A program made the position numbers and the translations under genes. This document shows positions 54,370 to 61,532 of a stretch of DNA of 64,000 nt, in pieces (within the stretch, counting starts at the first letter, position 1; each line of letters opens with the position of its first letter). The stretch spans positions 5,201-69,200 of the forward strand of contig URUI01000002.1 of NCBI GenBank assembly GCA_900551015.1, written 5' to 3'. The notes under the pieces are model-generated. The model was not told the DNA's origin. It searched no databases and saw nothing but the letters and a program-made list of their open reading frames with translations. Origin of the DNA: an uncultured Collinsella sp. (GTDB taxonomy: Bacteria > Actinomycetota > Coriobacteriia > Coriobacteriales > Coriobacteriaceae).

Positions 54370-55046
54370 GTTCTCTGCACCTCCAGCACTCTTTCGAATT
54401 CTTCCGGCAATTCCTGAATCATGTTTTCGTCCCCTATGACAGAGACGAGGTCTTCCTTCATAAACATTGGAATGCCAAGCGCGTGCGCCTGGTCCGTCAA
54501 AGACCATGCCCACTCCGGTTCCGTATGAACCTTCCTGCTCTGCGCCCCGGTCATGGTACCGACGACGATCCAGTTGATTCCGGAAAGGTCGACCGTACCG
54601 GGATCGTCGAATAGCGGCTCAAAAGTAACGAAGAAGTGATTTGCTTTGACGTTTTTCCGAAGGGCGTCGATACGCCACAGCTCCGCTTTCCTCGTCACCG
54701 TAACGCCGAACCATGCGTTTTCCAGGTCGGTATCTAAATCCAGCAAATCGGGTCTCTTGGTCAGGAACAGGAACTGATGCTGTGGATTCTCATGGATCTT
54801 TGCAAATACCTCGTCTCGCCATTCCAGCTTCCACCCGGAGAGATCGCTCATGCCGGTAAGGAGAAAGTTCTGCGGGCGTTTCTTTTCCATCATCTTGAGC
54901 TTGCTCGGGAAGAACGCAGGATCAGCGAAGTCGTCAATCATATGCCAACGTTTCACATTGTTACGGGCATAGCAATATGGACACCCCACCGTGCAGCCGA
55001 TGACGATATTCATATTCTGAATCTGATTTTTGATGCAGATGCTCAT
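54357..55046 (-). CDS. Radical SAM protein, DUF5131-like (mobile pair protein A)
   Basis: A 229-residue protein with the radical-SAM motif CTVGCPYCYARN near the N-terminus, FLLTGMSDLSGW, FLFLTKRPDLLDL, AWFGVTVTRKAEL and FVTFEPLFDDPG, like phage Gp37/Gp68 (DUF5131) proteins. Its ATG overlaps the premature stop of the truncated sirtuin A fragment by 4 nt (ATGA), so it may borrow that gene's promoter. It ends overlapping the SplB-like gene. Biochemical role is unknown; related enzymes act on nucleic acids, but this pair has no described function that I know of. Confidence 0.86.
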   Translation of the reverse strand: MSICIKNQIQNMNIVIGCTVGCPYCYARNNVKRWHMIDDFADPAFFPSKLKMMEKKRPQNFLLTGMSDLSGWKLEWRDEVFAKIHENPQHQFLFLTKRPDLLDLDTDLENAWFGVTVTRKAELWRIDALRKNVKANHFFVTFEPLFDDPGTVDLSGINWIVVGTMTGAQSRKVHTEPEWAWSLTDQAHALGIPMFMKEDLVSVIGDENMIQELPEEFERVLEVQRTWRK

Positions 55047-55243
55047 AACGCCTGCCTACCTGCCTCTCCCGTAAACACGCAATCAGCCTTCCCCACCTTG
55101 CGGGCAAAAGCCTCGATATCTTGCTTGCAAGCAGCAGGCTCGCAATCGCTCAAATCGTATGACGTGCCGCCGTTTCGATAGACGGCCCGATGGGAAAACG
55201 ATCGGCTGACAAGCCCGATGCCGAGCTTCTCGCACAGGGTCAT
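55043..55243 (-). pseudogene. 3'-truncated sirtuin-like gene A (copy 1)
   Basis: A 66-codon remnant equivalent to the first 60 residues of the intact gene at 57568-58533 (MTLCEKLGIGLVSRSFS versus MTLYEQLVIELTNQSFS; GGTSYDLSDCEP versus GGTPYELSDREP; KADCVFTGEAG versus EADCVLVGGAS). It breaks off inside the NAD-binding loop and runs into the radical-SAM pair. The rest of A, all of C and the start of B are missing from this copy. Promoter and start region upstream are intact. Confidence 0.85.
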
Positions 55244-55386
55244 CCGTGCTCCCTTTCAGCTATAAAAAACAGGTGTCTATAAACAGTATCCTTGTTGATT
55301 TTCGCAGGGGCAATGAACAAACGCGTGCACCTGTCGATAAACGAACAGCTACTGGACATTGTCAAACGACTCAGATTGGAGAGGCG
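55244..55386. promoter_or_regulatory. Divergent control region of TetR/sirtuin block, copy 1
   Basis: It shares AT-rich blocks with the copy-2 region (58534-58676): GTGTCTATAAA (55273) and CTGTCGATAAACGA (about 55335). These conserved islands in otherwise diverged spacer are candidate TetR operators or promoter elements. Confidence 0.55.
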
Positions 55387-55947
55387 ATGGGAGAAACCAA
55401 GATCGACCGCCGGCGGCGCTACACCCTCTCGGTCATACAGGAGGCGTTCTTCGCGCTGCTGGCCGAGGTCGGCTTCGCGAAGATGACGGTGGCGGACATC
55501 TGCCGCCGCGCCGAGATCAACCGGGGAACGTTCTATCTGCATTGCGAGGATAAGTACGCGCTGCTCGATGCGCTTATCGACGAGGCATTGGCAGCGGCTC
55601 CCCCGCTTGAGGGGGTTGAATCGGCAACGCTTTGCCAGCGTCCGTCGGCAGACGACGATTATCGCCTGCTTTATTCGGACAGCGACTCATACGCTCGCGT
55701 AGCCCAGCGCGTCATAGAACGCGGAGCGGAGCAGATGGTTCCCTGGGTCATGGAGAAAACAGGGCTTTCACGCGAAGACGCCTTCCTGCTCTTCGTCCAC
55801 AACGTCCAGGGCAATCTGGCCGTCAACCGCCTGCTCGGCTGGAGACGAGGCCCCGAGTTCGCCCATGCCCAGGAGCTGCTCAACGCCTATTCCGAAGGGG
55901 GCTTACTGGCGGTATCCGCTCTTCGCGATTCCGATAACCCATCGTGA
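55387..55947 (+). CDS. TetR-family regulator (copy 1)
   Basis: 186 residues from ATG 55387 (GGAGAGG upstream). N-terminal helix-turn-helix: FAKMTVADICRRAEINRGTFYLHCEDKYALLDAL in two stretches. The C-terminal region (about 100-180, AQRVIERGAEQMVPWVME ... VQGNLAVNRLLGWRRGPEF) is close to the type with TetR_C_33-like domains. It is about three-quarters identical to the regulator at 58677 and divergent from sirtuin fragment A. As its sirtuin operon is destroyed, it may now act in trans on the intact copy or on the radical-SAM pair. Confidence 0.88.
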   Translation: MGETKIDRRRRYTLSVIQEAFFALLAEVGFAKMTVADICRRAEINRGTFYLHCEDKYALLDALIDEALAAAPPLEGVESATLCQRPSADDDYRLLYSDSDSYARVAQRVIERGAEQMVPWVMEKTGLSREDAFLLFVHNVQGNLAVNRLLGWRRGPEFAHAQELLNAYSEGGLLAVSALRDSDNPS

Positions 55948-55966
55948 CCTGCGATTCAGGAATACC

Positions 55967-55994
55967 AGCCTCCGAGCCCTCTCGTTCGGAGGCT
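55967..55994 (+). terminator. Hairpin after TetR copy 1
   Basis: AGCCTCCG / CGGAGGCT with a 12-nt loop, almost the same as the hairpin at 50540-50567. It lies between convergent transcripts; a T-run is lacking here. Confidence 0.6.
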
Positions 55995-56030
55995 GCGGCT
56001 AAAACCTCATTGCGCGTCTACCGCTCCGCG

Positions 56031-56879
56031 TTACTCGCCACCTGCCCGCGCCACCGAGAGCAGGGCGCCCAAATCGGCCTGGATCGCCCCTGCCTTGCTT
56101 CCAAGCTGCAACGGAGCCGAGCCGCCCGAGATGTTTACGCTCAAAAGGTGCGCATCCGGCAGCTTCGCGGTCATGCTCCAGAACGGGAGCGTGATGATGC
56201 CGGGGGTCATCTCGCCCACGCCGAGCTCCAGCAACAGCACGCGGCGATCGCTGCGCTCGCGCACGAAGCGCTCGTATCGTCCGAGGCTTTCGCGCCAGGC
56301 CGCACCCTGCAGAAACGTGTCGTCGCGCACCCACGGCACAAGCTGCCAGCCGCAGTGCGGGCATCGGGGGACATCCTCGCTGAGGACCTCGAACCCCGCC
56401 ATGCCCGCGAGCATGCGCTCGACGAAGGGGCTCGCGTCGAAGAGCTCGTCGCAGCATGGCTGCTTGCATTGAAGGTGCGCGAAGCTTCCCTGATAGTTGC
56501 AGATCCTCTCGGTGGGAAACGTCTTCTCGACTTGGGTGTCCACATTGGTGCTCAGGATGAAGTAGTCCTTATGGCCGATGAGGGACCGTAGGTCGCGATA
56601 GGGCTGCGAGGTCGGCTCGCGCAGCATGAAGTCGATGTATCGCGCATAGTATGCCCATCGCTGCTCGAGGCTGGGGTAGAGGTGGTAGAAGCCGTCGAAA
56701 AGGCTCTTGAAGCCAAAGGCTTGCTGCCAGTCCGTCATTCCGGCGCGCGCCATGCCTGCGCGGTTGTAATGGTTGAACCCGGCGGCGCTTGACATGCCCG
56801 AGCCGATGCCGACGATGATGGCGTCGGCATCGTCGATAAGGCTTCGAAGCCTATACGCTTCCCTCTCTAGAGACGGCAT
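56031..56879 (-). CDS. Sirtuin-like NAD-dependent enzyme B, class M-like (intact)
   Basis: A 282-residue Sir2-fold protein. NAD loop DAIIVGIGSGMSSAAGFN (about 20-36), FILSTNVDTQVEKTF (TxNxD motif), then YQGSFAHLQC where the sirtuin catalytic His is replaced by Gln. The zinc site is CKQPCC ... CPHC, and ELGVGEMTPGIITLPFW follows. The Gln change and the ELGVG-x-x-TP motif are, as I recall, those of SirTM (class M) sirtuins, which ADP-ribosylate rather than deacetylate proteins. ATG 56879 has GAGGAG upstream and overlaps gene C by 13 nt. No macrodomain, GcvH-L or LplA gene, the usual SirTM partners, is nearby. Confidence 0.85.
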   Translation of the reverse strand: MPSLEREAYRLRSLIDDADAIIVGIGSGMSSAAGFNHYNRAGMARAGMTDWQQAFGFKSLFDGFYHLYPSLEQRWAYYARYIDFMLREPTSQPYRDLRSLIGHKDYFILSTNVDTQVEKTFPTERICNYQGSFAHLQCKQPCCDELFDASPFVERMLAGMAGFEVLSEDVPRCPHCGWQLVPWVRDDTFLQGAAWRESLGRYERFVRERSDRRVLLLELGVGEMTPGIITLPFWSMTAKLPDAHLLSVNISGGSAPLQLGSKAGAIQADLGALLSVARAGGE

Positions 56880-57564
56880 TGGGCAATCTCCTCGAAAGCC
56901 GGGGCCATATCGCCGTCAACGAGAATCGTCTCGCACGATGCATCGGGCGCCATAGCCTGGCTGTAGTTGAACACGATGTAGGTGGCGTGCTCGCAGACGT
57001 TCGCGATCTGGGCGAGCATGTGCTTTATGATGCCGTTGCGCAGTCCCACGCCAAGTTCGAGGATGGCGACCCTGCCGTTGCGATGGGCTTGCACAAGGCG
57101 CTCGAGCTCCTCGAGCTGGGCCGTGGCGAGGGCGTCTGGATGGGCGAGACGCCGCTCGTCGATCGACGTGCGTATGCCCCCTCCGTCTCGAGCACGCGGT
57201 TCTCGTCGAACCCGGCGCGCGCGAAGTGCCCGTCGATGTTGCATGTGACCACGAAGGTGTCGGCGTGCTCCGTAAGACGCCGCAGCCCGTTCATGAGCGA
57301 GCCGGGCTCATATTCGAGATACTCCTTTTGATGGAACCGCTCGGCCCATCGGCGTCGCACGCTGGCATCCGGGGAAGCGAGCCCCTGCAGTATGCAGCCG
57401 ATGCCGTCTGCCTGGGCGAGGTCCCCGTACGCCTCTTGGAAATGAGCATCGGCGCAGAAAAGGTTGAGCCCCTCCGCCATGTCGAGTCCGTTGCTAGCGC
57501 CGATGATGACAAGATCCGCTTCGGCTAGCGCCCTGCCTATGCGAACTGCTTTCGCCGTCTCCAT
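56867..57564 (-). pseudogene. Sirtuin-like gene C with single frameshift
   Basis: The 5' part (from ATG 57564) encodes ADLVIIGASNGLDMAEGLN and FVVTCNIDGHFARAG, a sirtuin-type NAD fold. At a C5 run (57178-57182, G5 on the coding strand) the frame breaks. Adding one G restores a continuous frame through ETEGG-IRTSIDERRL to VAILELGVGLRNGIIK and a stop at 56867, giving about 232 residues. Even when repaired it lacks the zinc cysteines and the QG motif, so it would be a short, probably non-catalytic partner. The shift may be a true mutation, phase variation at the homopolymer, or an assembly error. It starts 3 nt after gene A and overlaps gene B. Confidence 0.8.
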
Positions 57565-57567
57565 GCG

Positions 57568-58533
57568 CTACCTCCCCAGCGTCTTGCGCACGTCGGCAAG
57601 CACGTCGGCGATGTCGGCGCGAACGGCGAGCCCCCGATCCTCGATCGCGCGGGGGAGAAACTGCGTCTTGTTGTTTACGGCGATGTAGCTGGCCTGCGGT
57701 AACTGCGCCGTGAGGGCCCAGAACGGCTCCTGGATAAACGCGGGCGTCATGCGGCCCACACCCAGCTCGAGGAAGAGGATCCTCTGCCGTGCGTGCGCGT
57801 CGAGCCAGTCGGACACCTTGCGGTACTGCTCCTCGTAGAGTTCGCCCTGCAGGAAGTTGCCGTAGCCGCGAACCCAGGGGAACGCCTCTGCCCCGCAGTG
57901 CGGGCAGCGCGGCACGAGCTCTGTCGGAACCTCAAGGCCGTCTCCCATGGCCTCTACCATGTTGGAGACCGGCTCGACCGCATCCCACACCGCGTCGGTG
58001 CAACAGCGGGAGCACTGAAAGAAGCGGTGGTCGCCTTGGATCTCTGCCACTTTCTCCCAGGGATAGAGCTTCACAAACTGCGTGTCCTGGTTGGTGGTGA
58101 GCATGAAGAAATCCTTCTCGGCGAGAATGGCGTCGAGGTCCCTGTAGGGCTTGCGCAGCGGGGCGTTGAGCGTGGTGTCGAGGAAGGTGGCGAGGTATCC
58201 CCAGCGCGCCTCGGCGGTGGGCCAGCGGTAGAACGACCCCTCGAAAGCGCCCTTGAAACCGTAGCGCTCGGCGAATTTGCCGAAATGCTTGCGATAGGTC
58301 GCGTTGTCCTCGTAGTAGAAGTCGCCGCCGCCCGCCGCGGAGAGCCCGGAGGCCCCGCCCACCAGCACGCAATCGGCTTCTTCGATCATACGGGCGAAGT
58401 CCTCGATTTGCTGGTCGTAGGGCTCGGGCTCGCGGTCACTCAGCTCATAGGGCGTGCCGCCGCTGCGGTAGGCGGCCTGAAGGGAAAACGATTGGTTGGT
58501 GAGCTCGATAACGAGCTGCTCGTACAGGGTCAC
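57568..58533 (-). CDS. Sirtuin-like NAD-dependent enzyme A, class M-like
   Basis: 321 residues from GTG 58533 (AAGAAGG 7 nt upstream; equivalent ATG is used in copy 1). An extra N-terminal domain of about 50 residues (TLYEQLVIELTNQSFSLQ) precedes the Sir2 fold: DCVLVGGASGLSAAGGGDF, FMLTTNQDTQFVKLY, VAEIQGDHRFFQCSRCC with Gln in place of the catalytic His, second zinc pair CPHC, and ELGVGRMTPAFIQEPFW. It is first in the A-C-B operon, divergent from a TetR gene. As in gene B the residues point to ADP-ribosyl transfer or another NAD-using reaction, not deacetylation; the target is unknown. Confidence 0.85.
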   Translation of the reverse strand: MTLYEQLVIELTNQSFSLQAAYRSGGTPYELSDREPEPYDQQIEDFARMIEEADCVLVGGASGLSAAGGGDFYYEDNATYRKHFGKFAERYGFKGAFEGSFYRWPTAEARWGYLATFLDTTLNAPLRKPYRDLDAILAEKDFFMLTTNQDTQFVKLYPWEKVAEIQGDHRFFQCSRCCTDAVWDAVEPVSNMVEAMGDGLEVPTELVPRCPHCGAEAFPWVRGYGNFLQGELYEEQYRKVSDWLDAHARQRILFLELGVGRMTPAFIQEPFWALTAQLPQASYIAVNNKTQFLPRAIEDRGLAVRADIADVLADVRKTLGR

Positions 58534-58676
58534 TGGATACCTTCTTTCAGCTATTATAAACACGTGTCTATAAAAAGTATCCATGTCGATTTGCTTAAGA
58601 GCAATGAACAGCTTCGGCCTGCTGTCGATAAACGAGCGTTTGCCGGGCATTGTCGAGCGTTGCAATTGGAGGGGTA
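58534..58676. promoter_or_regulatory. Divergent control region of TetR/sirtuin block, copy 2
   Basis: TATAAACACGTGTCTATA (58555-58572) is a palindrome with 16 of 18 symmetric positions, centred on CACGTG, right before the sirtuin A start. The block CTGTCGATAAACGA, shared with copy 1, lies about 60 bp nearer to tetR. They are good candidates for TetR operators controlling both directions. Confidence 0.6.
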
Positions 58677-59231
58677 ATGGAAGCGGGGAAGATCGATCGT
58701 CGCCGACGCTATACACTCTCGGTCATACGGGAGGCGTTCTTCGCGCTGCTGGCCGAGGTCGGCTTCGCGAAGATGACGGTAGCGGATATCTGCCGCCGCG
58801 CCGATATCAACCGTGGCACGTTCTATCTGCACTACGAGGACAAGTTCGCCCTGCTCGACGCGCTTATCGACGAGGCCTTGGCGGCGGTGCCGCCGCTCGA
58901 GGGAACGGAGGCGGGTGCCCTCTGCCAGCGTCCGCCGGCAAACGATGACTATTATCTGCTCTACTCGGATGACGACGCGTACGCCCGGGTGGCACAGCGC
59001 GTCGTCGAGCGCGGCGCCGAGCAGATGGTTCCCTCGATCATGGAGGAGACTGGGCTTTCGCGCGAGGACGCCTATCTGCTCTTCGTCCACAACGTCCAGG
59101 GAAATCTCGCGGTCAACCGCCTGCTCGGTTGGAGGCGAGGGCCCGAGTTTGCCCACGCTCAGGAGCTGCTCAGCGCCTATTCCGAAGGGGGCATGCGGGC
59201 GGTATCGGCTCGTCACGATCCCCGTAGTTGA
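58677..59231 (+). CDS. TetR-family regulator (copy 2)
   Basis: 184 residues from ATG 58677 (GGAGGGG upstream). Helix-turn-helix MTVADICRRADINRGTFYLH, then a C-terminal region almost the same as in copy 1 (AQRVVERGAEQMVPSIMEE, LLFVHNVQGNLAVNRLLG). It is divergent from the intact sirtuin A-C-B operon across a shared palindrome and is its likely repressor. The ligand is unknown. High similarity of both TetR copies and their flanks shows that the whole block was duplicated. Confidence 0.9.
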   Translation: MEAGKIDRRRRYTLSVIREAFFALLAEVGFAKMTVADICRRADINRGTFYLHYEDKFALLDALIDEALAAVPPLEGTEAGALCQRPPANDDYYLLYSDDDAYARVAQRVVERGAEQMVPSIMEETGLSREDAYLLFVHNVQGNLAVNRLLGWRRGPEFAHAQELLSAYSEGGMRAVSARHDPRS

Positions 59232-59435
59232 TCTTGACAGCGTGCCATTTCAGGCAGGCGACGTTGCTATGGCCCCTCTTTGGTTTTCGATGTTGCATAA
59301 GGCAATCGCAATCGCCTTGAGCTTCTTTAGGGAACTTGAGCAAGAGATATGGCCTGCTGGCGATTGATTAACCCCATTTGTTTTGGTTACAAGAAAAAAT
59401 GCTGCGCGCCTGCAGCATGAAGGAGAGGGAATCCT

Positions 59436-59966
59436 ATGAATATCGTTGTATTGAGCGGCAGCCCGCGTAAGGGCGCCAATACCGATACCATGGTCGAGGC
59501 GTTTGCCGAGACCGCGCGTGAGGGCGGCAATACGGTCGAGGTCGTCCGCGTTGCCAGCAAGAAGATCGCCGGCTGCTTGGGATGCCAGTACTGCTTCGCC
59601 CATGAGGGCGTCTGCGTGCAGAAGGATGACATGGCCAACGTGATTGAGTCGCTGAAAGACGCCGACATGGTCGTCTTCGCTTCGCCTATCTACTGGTTTG
59701 ATATCACCGCACAGGAGAAGGCTGTCATCGACCGCCTGTACGCCTTCGGTGCTACGGGCTTCCCGTTCACCAAGACGGCCCTTTTACTCGATAGCCACAG
59801 CGAGGGTGTCTATGATGCGGCGATCGCTATGTACAAGTCAACCTGCGCGTACTGCAAGTGGGAGGACCAGGGCATTATCACCATCAGCGGTATGACCGAG
59901 CGCGACAGCATGGGATCGTCGCCCAAGTTGGAAGAGGTGCGAGAGCTCGCTCGCAAGCTCGCCTAA
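59436..59966 (+). CDS. Flavodoxin-fold NADPH-dependent oxidoreductase
   Basis: A 176-residue iron-sulfur-flavoprotein-like enzyme: FMN loop VVLSGSPRKGANTDTMVEAF, Cys cluster CLGCQYCFAHEGVCVQKDD, VFASPIYWFDITAQEKAVID. It is related to the protein at 51175 but of another subgroup (shorter Cys spacing, no MerR context). An ATGCTGC/GCAGCAT hairpin lies just before the AAGGAGAGG ribosome site and could modulate translation. It may reduce quinones or nitro compounds. Confidence 0.88.
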   Translation: MNIVVLSGSPRKGANTDTMVEAFAETAREGGNTVEVVRVASKKIAGCLGCQYCFAHEGVCVQKDDMANVIESLKDADMVVFASPIYWFDITAQEKAVIDRLYAFGATGFPFTKTALLLDSHSEGVYDAAIAMYKSTCAYCKWEDQGIITISGMTERDSMGSSPKLEEVRELARKLA

Positions 59967-60146
59967 GGACAAGAAGAACGCATGGCAATCAGCGTTGGTG
60001 GAAATGCTTGCTATCCTTACCAAGAGATAGGGGTGTATTCCCTCAAGTGCCGTATAGAACAATTTTTAAACGCAGAAAAATAACTGAAAACAAATTAATC
60101 CGCGTTAAAATATTGTCAAACAGAAGTTCATGAGGGAAGGTTGCGT

Positions 60147-61436
60147 ATGCGTCGCAAGGCAGACGAGCTCCTTAGGGAATGGCGAGACAGGGCTGATAGA
60201 AAACCTTTGCTGGTCAAAGGCGTGCGCCAGTGTGGCAAGACCTATCTGCTCAGAACGTACGCTCAGGATCTTTTCGAATCGGTTGTCTACGTTAATCTTG
60301 AGAACGACCGGTCGGCGCGAGCGGATTTTTCGGGCGGTCTTGACCCTCATTCGATCGTACGCGCGATTGAGGCTCGTACGGGACAGCGTATCGTGCCTGG
60401 CAAAACCTTACTGTTCATTGACGAGATCCAGGCATGCGAGGAAGCGCTCACTTCCCTTAAATACTTTTGCGAAGATGCTCCCGAGTATTACGTTGCGGCT
60501 GCTGGGTCGCTTCTTGGGGTTGCCATTAACCATCAGTCGTATTCGTTCCCCGTCGGAAAGACCGACTTGATTGAGATGACTCCACTCGATTTCGAGGAGT
60601 TTCTCTGGGCGATGGGGCACGATCAGCTGGTCGATGAGATACGCTCATCATTCGAGTTTATGGGTCCTCTTGCGCCAAGCCTTCATGAAAAGGCGCTTGG
60701 GCTCTATCGGCAGTATCTTGTTGTTGGCGGAATGCCCGAGGCGGTCCAAACGTACATCGATGATCAGTCAATCATTGATGTGGCCGAAAAGCATCGGATT
60801 ATTCTCGACGGATATTCCGCCGACACCAATAAATATGCTGATGAACGCTTGAGCGCAAAGACGCGTGCGTGCTTCGATTCCATTCCACAGCAGCTTGCCA
60901 AAGAGAATCGTAAATTTCAATACAAGGTAGTGCGAGCGGGGGGCAATGCGTCTCTCTTTGGAGATGCTCTCGACTGGCTTGTATTGTCGGGTACGGTGGC
61001 GCGCTGCAGCCTGGTTGGGAAGATCGAAAGCCCTTTAGAGGCCTTCGTTAACCCTTCTGCTTTTAAAATCTATCAGGCGGATACAGGGCTGCTCGTCTCC
61101 AAGGCCGGTGCTCAACGCGCCGATATTCTTGCCGGCATCGGCGGCACATTCATGGGTGCACTTACCGAAAACTACGTCGCCCAACAGCTTTCAGCCATGG
61201 GCTATCCGCTGCATTATTGGGCGCGAGATAATCGTGCGGAAATCGACTTTGTAGTAGAGAAGCAGGGATGCTTGTCTGCGATTGAAGTCAAGGCGGGAGA
61301 GAACACAAGATCTCGAAGCCTGTCCTCACTTAAAAAGACCCATCCGGGCGTGCGCCTTATCAGGCTATCGACTAAGCCCTTTGGAATGAATGATGGGCTT
61401 ATGTCTGTTCCACTTTATGCGGCATTTTGTCTATAG
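60147..61436 (+). CDS. AAA-type ATPase with DUF4143 domain
   Basis: 429 residues from ATG 60147 (GGGAAGG upstream). Walker A VKGVRQCGKTYLLRTYA, Walker B LLFIDEIQACEEALTSL, sensor AAGSLLGVA, then the C-terminal DUF4143 nuclease-like part with YWARDNRAEIDFVVEKQGCLSAIEVKAG (PD-(D/E)xK-like D-x-n-ExK) over two stretches. This very common family in gut anaerobes has no settled function. Upstream sequence is AT-rich with CTGAAA/TAAAAT promoter-like boxes (60084, 60106). Codon use is less GC-biased than neighbouring core genes, suggesting acquisition. Confidence 0.88.
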   Translation: MRRKADELLREWRDRADRKPLLVKGVRQCGKTYLLRTYAQDLFESVVYVNLENDRSARADFSGGLDPHSIVRAIEARTGQRIVPGKTLLFIDEIQACEEALTSLKYFCEDAPEYYVAAAGSLLGVAINHQSYSFPVGKTDLIEMTPLDFEEFLWAMGHDQLVDEIRSSFEFMGPLAPSLHEKALGLYRQYLVVGGMPEAVQTYIDDQSIIDVAEKHRIILDGYSADTNKYADERLSAKTRACFDSIPQQLAKENRKFQYKVVRAGGNASLFGDALDWLVLSGTVARCSLVGKIESPLEAFVNPSAFKIYQADTGLLVSKAGAQRADILAGIGGTFMGALTENYVAQQLSAMGYPLHYWARDNRAEIDFVVEKQGCLSAIEVKAGENTRSRSLSSLKKTHPGVRLIRLSTKPFGMNDGLMSVPLYAAFCL

Positions 61437-61457
61437 GGATGATGCTGCTGTAATGCA

Positions 61458-61495
61458 TGGGGACTGGGGCGCAGTATTTACTGCGCCCCAGTCCC
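61458..61495. terminator. Perfect 18-bp hairpin between convergent genes
   Basis: The arm GGGGACTGGGGCGCAGTA is followed by TT and its exact complement. It lies between the ATPase gene (+) and the topoisomerase gene (-), so it can terminate both; no T-run follows. Confidence 0.75.
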
Positions 61496-61532
61496 CGCCG
61501 TTTTGAGAGCTTATGGCGGTTCTGCCGTCGTC

